A DNA stretch of 64,000 bases from positions 310,001-374,000 of the forward strand of contig NZ_JAHXGQ010000008.1 in the NCBI RefSeq assembly GCF_019375475.1. The letters run 5' to 3'. How positions within the stretch are numbered: the stretch's first letter is position 1; each line of letters starts with the position of its first letter. The position numbers and the translations under genes are program-made. Shown here one piece after another: positions 41,982-50,775 of this stretch. This DNA comes from Saccharothrix obliqua. Its GTDB lineage: Bacteria > Actinomycetota > Actinomycetes > Mycobacteriales > Pseudonocardiaceae. Under the pieces are notes generated by a model. It was given only the letters and a program-made list of their open reading frames with translations, was not told the origin of the DNA and searched no databases.

Positions 41982-43280
41982 ATGGCGGACACCGGAGTCG
42001 CGCGCGGCACGGCGGGCGGTGCGCTGCCGCTCGCCGGGCACGCCCACCGGCTGCTCATCGACCCGTTCGATTTCCTCCGGTCGCTGCCCGCGCGGGGCGG
42101 CCTGGTCGACCTCCGGCTGGGCCCGCAGCGGGTGGTGATGGTGTGCGACCCGGAACTGCTCCGGGTCGTGCTGCTGGACGACCGCACCTACGACAAGGGC
42201 GGCGTGTTCTTCGACCGGCTGCGAGCCGTGCTCGGCAACGGCCTCGCGGGCTGCCCGCACGTCGACCACCGCAGGCAGCGGCGGCTCGCGCAGCCCGCGT
42301 TCCGCCGTGACCGGCTGCCCGCATACGCGGAGGTCGCCCACGAGCGCGCCGCGGCCATGGCGGACGGCTGGCGGTCGGGCCAGGTGGTGCGTGCCTTCGA
42401 CGTGTTGTTCGACCTGTTCGCCGAGATCGCCACCACCACCCTGCTCGGCGGTCTGCTCGACGCCGACGACCGCGCGGCGATCGGCCGGGACACCCGGGCC
42501 ATGCAGGACGCCCTGCTGCTGCGCATGTTCACGCCACCCGCGCTGCTCCGCTTCCTGCCCGGCGCACGCCGCTTCGACCGCGCGTCGGTCCGGCTGCGCC
42601 GCCGCGCCGCCGACCTGGTGGCGGCCTACCGCGAGTCCGGTGCGGATCACGGCGACCTGATGTCGGCCCTGGTCGCGGGCGAGGACTGGAAGTCCGACGA
42701 CGAACTGGTGGACCAGGTGTCCACCTTCTACGTCGCCGCGACCGAGACCACGGCGAGCCTGCTCAGCTCCGTGCTCCACGTGCTCGCCCACCGCCCGGAC
42801 GTGCAGGCCCGGCTGCGTGCCGAGGTCCGCGCGGGTGGCCCGCCCACGCCGGAGGCCATGCCGTACGCGGACCGCGTGCTCACCGAGACCCTGCGGCTGC
42901 ACTGGCCGGGCCTGCTGCTCACCCGCGAGGTCACGGCGGACACCGAACTCGGCGGGCACCGGCTCGCCAGGGGCACGTGCGTCGCGTTCAGCCCGTACCT
43001 GCTGCACACCCGGCCCGACCTGTTCCCCGACCCGGACGAGTTCCAACCCGACCGCTGGGCCGGGCAGGACGCGCACCGCCCGCTGGACCACTACCTGCCG
43101 TTCGGCGCGGGCGCGCGGATGTGCGTCGGCGACCGGCTCGCGCGGGCCGAGGCGCTGGCCGTGCTCGCCGCGATCGTGACGCGCTGGGACGTGCACCCGG
43201 TGTCCGGCCCGGAGTTCCGGCCGTCCCGCGGCGTGACGCCGCACCGGCGCGGGTTGCGCGTGCGCGTCACCGCGCCGTAG
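41982..43280 (+). CDS. Cytochrome P450
   Basis: This is a 432-residue heme monooxygenase. I-helix AATETTAS carries the acid-Thr pair for O2 activation. The K-helix is ETLRLHW (ExxR), and the heme loop FGAGARMCVGDRLA holds the thiolate Cys. PERF-like FQPDRW follows the K-helix. The substrate is unknown; no terpene synthase, PKS or NRPS is nearby. TGGAGG lies 8 bases before the ATG. It is 158 bases upstream of a second P450 on the same strand. No ferredoxin partner gene is seen. Confidence 0.9.
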   Translation: MADTGVARGTAGGALPLAGHAHRLLIDPFDFLRSLPARGGLVDLRLGPQRVVMVCDPELLRVVLLDDRTYDKGGVFFDRLRAVLGNGLAGCPHVDHRRQRRLAQPAFRRDRLPAYAEVAHERAAAMADGWRSGQVVRAFDVLFDLFAEIATTTLLGGLLDADDRAAIGRDTRAMQDALLLRMFTPPALLRFLPGARRFDRASVRLRRRAADLVAAYRESGADHGDLMSALVAGEDWKSDDELVDQVSTFYVAATETTASLLSSVLHVLAHRPDVQARLRAEVRAGGPPTPEAMPYADRVLTETLRLHWPGLLLTREVTADTELGGHRLARGTCVAFSPYLLHTRPDLFPDPDEFQPDRWAGQDAHRPLDHYLPFGAGARMCVGDRLARAEALAVLAAIVTRWDVHPVSGPEFRPSRGVTPHRRGLRVRVTAP

Positions 43281-43438
43281 CGCGACCGCTGCTTCCCCGG
43301 TGGCCCGGGACAACCGCCGTCCGGGTTATCTTCGGTCCTGAGTGGACGGTGGTTCCCACGGGCGGCGGATGTGGTGGGGCGCCGGGCGAAACTAGCCTCG
43401 GGCGGACTTGGGACGACGAGGCGCGCCTGGAGGGTGTC

Positions 43439-44665
43439 ATGACCGAGGCACGGGACCTGCCGGACATCCTGTCCCAGGAGTTCACCACGGACCCCTATCC
43501 CGCCTACCGGGCGTTCCGCGAGCACGCCCCGCTGCACTACCACGAAGGGATGCGGAGCTGGATCATCTCGCGTTACGAGGACGTCGAGCGGGCGTTCCGC
43601 GACCCGGTGTTCACGACGGCCAACTACGACTGGCAGGCCGAACCGGTGCACGGCCGCACGATCCTCCAGATGAGCGGGCGCGAGCACTCCGTGCGCCGCG
43701 CCCTGGTGGCGCCCGCGTTCCGCGGCGAAACGCTCCAGAACCGGTTCATGCCCGTCATCGAGCGCAACGCCCGCGCCCTGGTCGACGGCTTCCGCGACGC
43801 CGGCCACGCCGAGCTGGTGGAGGAGTTCGCCACGCACTTCCCGATCAACGTGATCGTCGACGTGCTCGGGTTGGACAAGGCCGACCACGCCCGCTTCCAC
43901 GCCTGGTACAAGTGCGTGATCGAGTTCCTCGGCAACCTGTCCGGCGACCCCGCGGTGACCGCGGCCGGCCACCGGACCCGCGCCGAGTTCACCGCCTACC
44001 TGGCCCCGATCCTCCGGCAGCGGCGCGCGGAACCCGGTGACGACCTGCTGTCCTCCCTGTGCCAGGCGGAGGTGGAGGGCACGCGGATGTCCGACGAGGA
44101 CATCACGGCGTTCTGCTCGCTGCTGCTCGCGGCGGGCGGCGAGACCACCGACAAGGCGATCGCCGCGATCTTCCGCAACCTGCTCGACCACCCCGACCAG
44201 CTCGCGGCGGTGCGCGCGGACCGCTCGCTGGTGCCCCGGGCGTTCGCCGAGACCCTGCGCTACACCCCACCGGTGCGCATGATCATGCGGCAGCCCGCGG
44301 CGGACGTCGAGCTGTCCGGCGGCGTGGTGCCCGCCGGGTCGACGGTGATCTGCCTGATCGGGGCGGCCAACCGGGACCCGGCGCGGTACGCGCGGCCCGA
44401 CGAGTTCGACCTGTTCCGCGACGACCTGGACACCACCCGCGCGTTCACCGCCGCCGCGAACCACCTCGCGTTCTCGCTGGGCAGGCACTTCTGCGTCGGC
44501 GCGCTGCTGGCCAAGGCGGAGGTCGAGGTGGCCGTGGACCAGTTGCTGGACGCCATGCCGGACGTCCGCCCGGCCGCCGGTTCCCGGCCGGCCGAGCACG
44601 GCGTGTTCACCAGGGGACCCGTCGACGTGCCCGTCGTCTTCACGCCCGCTCAGCGCACGAGGTAG
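43439..44665 (+). CDS. Cytochrome P450 (conservon-associated)
   Basis: This 408-residue P450 has a canonical core: I-helix LLAAGGETTDKA, K-helix ETLRYTP, and heme loop FSLGRHFCVGALLA. It is convergent with the CYP157-like P450 gene and overlaps it by 16 bases at the 3' end. In Streptomyces, CYP157-type conservon genes commonly sit with a second P450, so this is the likely partner, but the pairing is inferred. The substrate is unknown. The start ATG has a weak upstream GGAGGGTGTC. Confidence 0.9.
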   Translation: MTEARDLPDILSQEFTTDPYPAYRAFREHAPLHYHEGMRSWIISRYEDVERAFRDPVFTTANYDWQAEPVHGRTILQMSGREHSVRRALVAPAFRGETLQNRFMPVIERNARALVDGFRDAGHAELVEEFATHFPINVIVDVLGLDKADHARFHAWYKCVIEFLGNLSGDPAVTAAGHRTRAEFTAYLAPILRQRRAEPGDDLLSSLCQAEVEGTRMSDEDITAFCSLLLAAGGETTDKAIAAIFRNLLDHPDQLAAVRADRSLVPRAFAETLRYTPPVRMIMRQPAADVELSGGVVPAGSTVICLIGAANRDPARYARPDEFDLFRDDLDTTRAFTAAANHLAFSLGRHFCVGALLAKAEVEVAVDQLLDAMPDVRPAAGSRPAEHGVFTRGPVDVPVVFTPAQRTR

Positions 44666-45939
44666 GCCGGGGTGAACTCCACCGGCAACGCCGCCAGCCC
44701 GCGCATCCACACCGACCGCCGCCACTCCAGCTCGTCCGGACCGACCGCGAGCACCACGTCCGGCAGCCGGTCGAGCAGCACCTCCACGGCGGCCTTCGCG
44801 ATCACCTCCGCGATCTCCGGCGCGGGGAACGGGCAGCGGTGCTCGCCGTGGCTGAACGACATCTGCGCGTGGTTGCCCACCGCGCCGGCGTCCGGTTCGG
44901 GGCGCACCTGCGGATCGGTGTTCGCCGCCGCCAACCCCATGATCACCAGGTCGCCCGGCAGGATGCGGTGGCCGCCCAGCTCGGTCGCCTGGGTGGCCCA
45001 GCGGCCGACGAAGTTCTGCGTCGGCGTGTCCTCCCACAACACCTCGTTGAGGGCCTGGCCCGCGCTGCGCCGCCCGCCGGACAGGGTCACCGCGAACCGG
45101 TCGTCGGTGAGCATCAGCCGCAACGTGTTGCCGATCCAGTTCGCCGTGGGCTGCTGAGCCGCGGCCAGCACCACCAGCAGGTCGCGGGTCAGCTCCTCCT
45201 CGCTCAGCCCCGCCGGGTGGGCGAGCATCCGCGACGGCACGTCCGGGCCGGGCGCGACGGCCTTGCGGTGCACCAGCTTCCGCATCGCGTCCGCGACCCG
45301 GCCGTACGCGGCTATCGCGTCGTCGCCGCCGTCCAGCGACCGCGTCAGGTCCCGCACCAGCCCCGGCGCCTCCACGTCGGGCAGCCCGAACAGCTTCGCC
45401 ACCACGAGCGCCGGCATCGGGTGCGCGAACTGCGCCATCAGGTCGGCCTGACCGGTCACCACGAACGCGTCGACCAGCGAGTCCGCCACCGCCTCGCACC
45501 GCTGCCGCAGCTCGAACTGGTCGATCGCGCCGAGCGCGTCGCTGATCGCACCGGAGCGGCGGCGGTGCTCCGGGCCCTCGGCGAACATCACCGACGGCTG
45601 GTGGCCCACGTACGGCATCAGCGGCCAGTCCGGCGGGATGCGGTCCCACTGGTTCCAGCGGCGCGAGTCGCGCGCGAACACCTGGTCGTTGGCCAGCACG
45701 TGGTGCAGCTCGCGGTAGCCCAGCACGTACCAGGCGGGCACGCCACCCTCCAGCTCGACCGGTGCGACGGGGCCGTGCTCGCGGCGCAGCCGGCGGTACA
45801 GCTCGGCGGGCTGCTGCTGGAACAACGGCCCGTGCAGCGCCACGACGGGCTTGGCGTGGGCGGGACACCCCTGCGGCGGCACCGGGATGCCGTGCGGCGG
45901 GGTGGCGGTCAGGTCGGACAGCTCGGTCGGGTCGGTCAC
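44650..45939 (-). CDS. cvnE: CvnE-type P450 (CYP157-like) lacking the ExxR motif
   Basis: This 429-residue protein has a P450 fold but departs from the canon in three places. The K-helix reads ALNEVLWEDTP, so ExxR is ExxW. The I-helix AAAQQPTANWI lacks the acid-Thr pair. The heme loop FSHGEHRCPFPA keeps Cys but not the Gly two residues later. CYP157 proteins of Streptomyces conservons also replace ExxR and still bind heme. It is the last gene of the conservon and starts by a 4-base overlap with cvnD. It may be regulatory, or a partner of the convergent P450, rather than a free monooxygenase. Confidence 0.85.
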   Translation of the reverse strand: MTDPTELSDLTATPPHGIPVPPQGCPAHAKPVVALHGPLFQQQPAELYRRLRREHGPVAPVELEGGVPAWYVLGYRELHHVLANDQVFARDSRRWNQWDRIPPDWPLMPYVGHQPSVMFAEGPEHRRRSGAISDALGAIDQFELRQRCEAVADSLVDAFVVTGQADLMAQFAHPMPALVVAKLFGLPDVEAPGLVRDLTRSLDGGDDAIAAYGRVADAMRKLVHRKAVAPGPDVPSRMLAHPAGLSEEELTRDLLVVLAAAQQPTANWIGNTLRLMLTDDRFAVTLSGGRRSAGQALNEVLWEDTPTQNFVGRWATQATELGGHRILPGDLVIMGLAAANTDPQVRPEPDAGAVGNHAQMSFSHGEHRCPFPAPEIAEVIAKAAVEVLLDRLPDVVLAVGPDELEWRRSVWMRGLAALPVEFTPAYLVR

Positions 45940-46544
45940 GGCGTGGGCTCCCTGGCGGAGGACAAGGCGAAGAGGTGGTCGACCAGCGCGACCAGCACGG
46001 CCTTGCTGGAATCGCGCCGGCGGGCGTCACAGTCGACCAGCGGCACGTGGCGGGGCAGGTCGAGCGCGTCGCGGAGCTGGTCGAGCGTGTGGCGCGGTGC
46101 GCCGAAGTTGTTGCGTGCCACCACGAACGGCGTGCCGTGGTGCTCCAGGCGGTCGATGGCGTACCACGAGTCCTCAAGGCGCCGGGTGTCCACCAGCACC
46201 ACCGCGCCGAGCGTGCCGGCGAACAACTGGTCCCACAGGAACCAGAACCGCTCTTGGCCGGGCGCGCCGAACAGGTACAGCACGAACTCGTCGTCCAGGG
46301 TGATGCGCCCGAAGTCGAACGCCACGGTGGTGGTGGTCTTGCCGCGCACGGCCGTCGTGTCGTCCACGCCGACGCCGGCGGTGGTCATGGTCTCCTCGGT
46401 GGACAGCGGCCGGATCTCGCTGACCGAGCGCACCATGGTCGTCTTGCCGACGCCGAACCCGCCGACGACCACGATCTTGAGGCCGTGCCGCGCCCCGGCG
46501 CGCAGCGGCGCGCGGGCCGCGGTGTCAGAGTTTCCGTAGGCCAA
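45936..46544 (-). CDS. cvnD: CvnD, conservon Ras-like GTPase
   Basis: This 202-residue small GTPase has P-loop VVVGGFGVGKTTMVRSVSE, switch II FGAPGQERFWFLWD, and G4 degenerate (VARNNF in place of NKxD). Guanine-specific binding may therefore be weaker. In conservons the GTPase acts with CvnA-C in a membrane signalling complex resembling eukaryotic G-protein systems and affects antibiotic production and morphology. The ATG overlaps the end of cvnC by 20 bases. Confidence 0.9.
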   Translation of the reverse strand: MAYGNSDTAARAPLRAGARHGLKIVVVGGFGVGKTTMVRSVSEIRPLSTEETMTTAGVGVDDTTAVRGKTTTTVAFDFGRITLDDEFVLYLFGAPGQERFWFLWDQLFAGTLGAVVLVDTRRLEDSWYAIDRLEHHGTPFVVARNNFGAPRHTLDQLRDALDLPRHVPLVDCDARRRDSSKAVLVALVDHLFALSSAREPTP

Positions 46545-46881
46545 GGAGCACCCGCTTCAGCAGTTCCGGGGACGGCAGCGCGTCCGGCGAGTGGGTCGGT
46601 CGGGGGTGGCGGGCGGTCACCACGCCCGCGTCGAGCAGGTCGCACAGCAGGATCCGGACCACGCTCACCGGGAGGCCGAGGTCCGCCGACAGCTCCACCA
46701 CCGCGGTCGGCCGGCGGCAGGTGCGCAGGATGCGCGCGTGCTCGGACTGCATCCCGGCGGTCGGCTCGCTCTCGCTGACGATCAACGTCACCAGGTCGAG
46801 CGAGCCGCCGCCGACCCGGCTGCGGCCACCGGTGATGGTGTACAGCCGGTCCGGGTCCTCGTCGTCCAGCCGGGGCTTCAC
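46525..46881 (-). CDS. cvnC: CvnC, DUF742 protein
   Basis: The product has 118 residues. DUF742 landmarks are DRLYTITGGRSRVGG, the central LVTLIVSES, and a winged-helix-like ILRTCRRPTAVVELSADLGL, then PVSVVRILLCDLLDAGVV. It is predicted to be an adaptor within the conservon complex. The GTG start overlaps the cvnB stop by 4 bases. Confidence 0.88.
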   Translation of the reverse strand: MKPRLDDEDPDRLYTITGGRSRVGGGSLDLVTLIVSESEPTAGMQSEHARILRTCRRPTAVVELSADLGLPVSVVRILLCDLLDAGVVTARHPRPTHSPDALPSPELLKRVLLGLRKL

Positions 46882-47294
46882 GTCGGGTGCGGGCCCACCG
46901 GTCGGCGCGGCGGCGTGGACAGGTAGTCGCCGAGCTGCTCCACCAGTTCGTTCATGTTGTGGCCGATCACGCCCGCGTCGGCGTCGTCCGCGGCGAGCAC
47001 CGCCAGGTGCGCGCCCTGCCCGGCCTCCACGATGAACAGCAGCCCGCCGTGGAACTCGGTCATGGACTGGCGCACGCCGCCCGTCCCGTCGCCGAACTCG
47101 ACCGACGCGCCGTAGGACAGGCTCTGCATCCCGGACGCGATGGCGGCGAGCTGGTCGGCCTGGTCCACCGACAGGCCGCCGCTGCGGCAGAGCTTGAGCC
47201 CGTCCTTGGACAGCACCAGGGCGTGGCGGGAGCCGGGTGTTCTGTCGAGGAGGTTCTCCAGCAACCAGTCGAGGTCGCGGTCGGTGGTGTTCAT
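46878..47294 (-). CDS. cvnB: CvnB, roadblock/LC7 protein
   Basis: The product has 138 residues with a single roadblock fold: LDWLLENLLDRTPGSRHALVLSKDGL and SGMQSLSYGASVEFGDGTGG. These MglB-like proteins dimerise and regulate small GTPases; CvnB is known to bind the conservon kinase CvnA. It starts with ATG at 47294; the frame extends upstream but the ATG is the family-typical start. Confidence 0.9.
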   Translation of the reverse strand: MNTTDRDLDWLLENLLDRTPGSRHALVLSKDGLKLCRSGGLSVDQADQLAAIASGMQSLSYGASVEFGDGTGGVRQSMTEFHGGLLFIVEAGQGAHLAVLAADDADAGVIGHNMNELVEQLGDYLSTPPRRPVGPHPT

Positions 47295-47350
47295 CCGGGC
47301 TGAGGGGCCGCGCCCCTGCCTCCAATCGGTTCGGGTGTTCGCGGGTGGTG

Positions 47351-48811
47351 CTAGGACGGCCGGTGGTGCGTCTCGCCGGGCTCCGCCGCCGGCCGCGGTT
47401 CGGGCTGCGGTTCGGGTTCCGCCGGGTGCGCGTCCGGCCCGTGCTGCTCCGGCGGGTGGCCCTCGGGGCGCGCGTCCCGGGTGGGGCGGCCCGCGTTGCG
47501 GAACGCGCTGAACCGGCTGCCGGCGTCGGTGCGCGGACCGCTGAACTCGACGGCGCGGCGTGGCGGCGGGAACATCGACCCGAGCGTGTCGCCACGCCGG
47601 CGGCGCGGCAGCAGGACCTCCTCCGGCAGCGCCTCGGGTTCGGGCTGGGCGACCGGCGTCGGCTCCGGCAGGGCGGGTGGTGCCGCTGGTGGTGCCGCGG
47701 ACCGCCGCCTGCCGCCGCCCGCGCGCGGCTCGGTGACCAGCGTGCGCGGGATCATCACGACCACGCCCGTGCCGCCGCGCGAGGACGGGCGGAACGAGAT
47801 GGTCAGCCCGTGCTTGCGCGCCAAGCGGCCGACCACGGCCAGGCCGAGCCGGGTGCCGGACAGGCCCGTGAGGTCGAGCGATTCGCCGGAGACGATCAGC
47901 TCGGCGCGACGCAGCGCGAGGTCGCTCATGACGAGGCCGCCGTCCTCGACGGTGACGACCACGCCCGCCTGCACCTCCTCGACGTAGACGTGCACCTGCT
48001 CGGAGGGCGGGGAGAACCCGCACGCGTTGTCGATCAGCTCGGCGAGCGCGTGCATCACGCCCTCGGCGGCGTAGCCGACGATCGCGGCGGTGCTGGTGGA
48101 GTGCGTGCGCACGCGCTGGTAGGCGCTGATCCGGCCGATCGCGCCACGCAGGACCGACTCCATGACGATCGGCTTGGTCCAGCGGCGGCCCGACCGGGAA
48201 CCGGTGAGCACCGCGATGCTGTCCGCGAGGCGGCCGGCCTGGGCGGTGCTGTGGTCCAGCTTGAGCAGGTCGCCCAGCACGTCCTCGCCGTGCCGGTCCT
48301 CCATCTCGCGCAGGTCGGCGAGCATCGACGTGGCCAGCGCCTGCATCCGGCCCGCGGCATTGCCGCACGCGGCCATCGCGGCGGCGCGGGACCGCTCGCC
48401 CCGGCCCACCTCCTCGGCGAGGGTGCGGAGCACGCGCTCGTGGTCGGGGTTGGTCGGCCGGTCGACCTCGGCGAGCGCGGTGTCCGGCGCCGAACCCGCG
48501 CGCAGCCGCCGCACCAGGCCGGGGATGAGCCGGTCGGCGAGGTCGGCGGACTCGGCGGCCAGGGCGTCGGCCCGCGCCCGGTGGCGGTGCGCGGCGGCGC
48601 GCTGCCACCCGGCCACCGCGATGGCGGCGACCAGCGCGGCCACCACGAGCCCGCCGCTGACGGCGACGGCGACCCGGGCGGTCGGCGGCACGGTGAGCGC
48701 CGCCCACCAGACCAGGCCGCTCGCGACGGCCGGCGCGATCGCCGCGGCGACCACGGCCGGCCAGGCCGAGCGCCCCGCCAGGGGATCACTGGACGGGTTG
48801 TGTGCTGGCAT
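47351..48811 (-). CDS. cvnA: CvnA, conservon sensor ATPase/kinase
   Basis: The product has 486 residues. Two transmembrane helices lie at about 18-42 and 48-70, with no large extracytoplasmic loop. A helical region is followed by a HATPase domain with N-box ALAELIDNACGFSPP, G1 VTVEDGGLVMSD and G2 LSGTRLGLAVVGRLARKHG. A long Pro/Glu/Arg-rich tail (about 390-486) is disordered and may recruit partners. It lacks an obvious conserved phospho-His, as usual for CvnA-like proteins. The operon order is cvnA, B, C, D, E with overlaps from B to E. ATG 48811 is preferred over an adjacent TTG. Confidence 0.9.
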   Translation of the reverse strand: MPAHNPSSDPLAGRSAWPAVVAAAIAPAVASGLVWWAALTVPPTARVAVAVSGGLVVAALVAAIAVAGWQRAAAHRHRARADALAAESADLADRLIPGLVRRLRAGSAPDTALAEVDRPTNPDHERVLRTLAEEVGRGERSRAAAMAACGNAAGRMQALATSMLADLREMEDRHGEDVLGDLLKLDHSTAQAGRLADSIAVLTGSRSGRRWTKPIVMESVLRGAIGRISAYQRVRTHSTSTAAIVGYAAEGVMHALAELIDNACGFSPPSEQVHVYVEEVQAGVVVTVEDGGLVMSDLALRRAELIVSGESLDLTGLSGTRLGLAVVGRLARKHGLTISFRPSSRGGTGVVVMIPRTLVTEPRAGGGRRRSAAPPAAPPALPEPTPVAQPEPEALPEEVLLPRRRRGDTLGSMFPPPRRAVEFSGPRTDAGSRFSAFRNAGRPTRDARPEGHPPEQHGPDAHPAEPEPQPEPRPAAEPGETHHRPS

Positions 48812-49293
48812 CAATCAGGTCCTCGCGAGGGATCGGGGAACTTGTGTGCGCGTTTTTCCGGCCGGTTTCGCGCACTATTCCGGATAACCCGGAAAATGCC
48901 TGGAAGACCGGTCGTCCGGGGCTCGACCGGGCGATTGTCCGCAGCATCGTCGGGTTGTTCGCACGCGGCACATCCGCTCCCTCGGTCGCACGGCGGATCA
49001 GCCTGCCGACGGCCGTTCGGGCTGTCAAGGTTGATCGAACACGTTCACCCGTGCGTACGTGAAATGGCGTAGCGCTCTGCTGAATCCGCAGGTCAGCGCC
49101 GTGCTGGGGCCGGTGAGCGGCAATTCGGCTCCCGCGGGCCGTGCGCTCGGTATTCCGGTTAATTCGATCGGGTCACGCGCTCGGGTGGAAAATCACCGAG
49201 TAGGTTTGCCGCGCGCGCCGGTGCGTGACCGGCCGGCGCGTGAATCGCGGTTCCGCGGGCCGCACCCGACCGGGCGCGGCCCGCGGAATGCGG
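48812..49293. promoter_or_regulatory. Conservon promoter region
   Basis: These 482 bases have no convincing gene. A repeat TTCAC-N10-GTGAA lies at 49044-49063, and TCCGG-N5-CCGGA near 48880. The region must carry the cvnABCDE promoter, about 45 bases or more upstream of 48811. Its right end holds the terminator of the next gene. Confidence 0.35.
49251..49288 (-). terminator. Terminator of the secreted propeller gene
   Basis: A perfect 13-bp stem (TTCCGCGGGCCGC with GCGGCCCGCGGAA) and 12-base loop lies 5 bases after the propeller gene stop, read on the minus strand. Confidence 0.75.
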
Positions 49294-50235
49294 TCAGCCC
49301 CACCAGGTGTGCTGCAACCGCCCGTTCCCGCCCACCGCGTAGACGTCGATCCGGCGGTCGCCGGTCTTGACGGCGGTGGGCGCGGAATTCACCGAACCAC
49401 CCAGGTCCTCCCAGGCCGACCAGCCGGCGCCCGCACCCCACCAGCGGTGGAGCAGGGTGTTGGAGGTGCTGCGGGCGAAGACGTCCAGGCGACCGTCGTC
49501 GAACGCGATCACGGACGGCGCGGACCGGATGGTGCCACCCAGGTACTCCCACTCGCTCCAGCCGCCGCCGGACGTCCAGTACAGCTGCCACAGCCCGTTG
49601 TCGGTGCCGCGGACGAACACGTCCAGCCGGTTGCCCGACCACCAGCTGACGGCGGACGGGCTCTCCTCGAACTTGAGCCCGCCGAGCTGCTCCCAGTCGG
49701 CCCATGGCTGGTCGATCGTGCCGTAATGCCAGGAGTGCGTCAGGTGGTCGTCCAGGCTGCGCGCGAAGAGGTCGACGCGGTCACCGTGCAGGCGGGTGGC
49801 GGAGGGCGCGGCGGAACTGCGGCCCCCGGTGTAGCCGTGCTGCGCGCCCCACCGGCAGTAGTCGGGCGGGGAGCACCGGAGCGCGCTGTCGAGGTAGTTC
49901 ACGTCGTTCTCGGAGGTCGTGTAGTAGACCTCCGCGTTCAAGCTCGTGCCGGCCTTGGGGCGGCCCGTGATCACGGACGGCGCGGTCAGGGTGTACATGT
50001 GCTCCGGCTCCCAGACGACCGGCGCGGGGCCGCCGGCCTTCGCCCGCACCAGCTTGCCGCCGGCGTCACGGGCGTAGAGCGACGTGCCGGGCGCGAAGCC
50101 CGGTCCGCTCTCCAGCGCCGCGCCGCCGAGGTCGGTCCACGGGTGCCAGTTCGCCAGCGCGGGCGTGGGCAGGGCCACCGCGGTGGCGACGCCCAGCGCC
50201 GCGCCGAGCAGGACCGAGGTCAACCGTCTTCGCAT
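49294..50235 (-). CDS. Secreted PLL-like beta-propeller protein
   Basis: The product has 313 residues. A signal peptide at 1-30 ends PALA. The body contains repeats of about 45-50 residues with W-rich lines such as WSEWEYLGG, WSAWEDLGG and WADWEQLGG, plus DVFARS and DVFVRG units. This is the pattern of PLL-type fucose-binding lectin or sialidase-like seven-bladed propellers. It probably binds glycans outside the cell. The ATG follows AAGAAG by 7 bases. It is alone, with its own terminator. Confidence 0.78.
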   Translation of the reverse strand: MRRRLTSVLLGAALGVATAVALPTPALANWHPWTDLGGAALESGPGFAPGTSLYARDAGGKLVRAKAGGPAPVVWEPEHMYTLTAPSVITGRPKAGTSLNAEVYYTTSENDVNYLDSALRCSPPDYCRWGAQHGYTGGRSSAAPSATRLHGDRVDLFARSLDDHLTHSWHYGTIDQPWADWEQLGGLKFEESPSAVSWWSGNRLDVFVRGTDNGLWQLYWTSGGGWSEWEYLGGTIRSAPSVIAFDDGRLDVFARSTSNTLLHRWWGAGAGWSAWEDLGGSVNSAPTAVKTGDRRIDVYAVGGNGRLQHTWWG

Positions 50236-50354
50236 GATCACTTCTTTCGTGGGTGGCGTTGATCGGGACTATGCCGCCCACCGCGCGTCGCGGGCAACGT
50301 TGCTGCGGCGATCGGGCACTTCGGACGCCGGCCGGGCACTGTGGACGGAGGTCG

Positions 50355-50657
50355 TCAGAGGTCCACGACCTCGACGCGGACCTCCGCCGTGCCGCCCGGT
50401 GCGAGTGCTTCCGCCTGCCGCACGGCCCGCTTGACCGGCAGCACGTAGCAGCCGCTCGCGGCGTCCGGGAAGATCGAGGTGGCCCACGTGCTGCCACCCA
50501 GCGTCGCCCGCACCCGCAGCGAGCCGAAGCCGTTGCGGCGGCCGGCGGACCGCTCCCGGATCTCGTCGGACGCGTCGGCGGGCAGGCTCACGAACGTCCA
50601 GGTGTCGACGCGTCGCGCGTCCCACACCCACAACTCGGCGGCGAAGTCGATGACCAC
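50355..50657 (-). CDS. DUF1905 domain protein
   Basis: The product has 100 residues. FAAELWVWDARRVDTWTFVSL, then FGSLRVRATLGGSTWATSIFP and YVLPVKRAVR are diagnostic of the DUF1905 beta-barrel. Function is unknown. The GTG at 50657 begins at the first strand; longer frames add unrelated sequence. It is divergent from the DUF1684 gene. Confidence 0.82.
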   Translation of the reverse strand: MVIDFAAELWVWDARRVDTWTFVSLPADASDEIRERSAGRRNGFGSLRVRATLGGSTWATSIFPDAASGCYVLPVKRAVRQAEALAPGGTAEVRVEVVDL

Positions 50658-50775
50658 GCGCCGAGCATCACACAGGGGTACGACAACCACGGCCGTCCCG
50701 CCCAGTGGGACGCGGAATAGCCCGTCCACGACCCCGTTGGCACCGTTGACGGCATTCCACGGAATGAGGTGCACG

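Noticed and set aside
41982..48811. P450 cluster as a natural-product pathway
   Set aside because: No synthase, cyclase, PKS, NRPS or carrier gene is present; the conservon explains the association of the P450s better.
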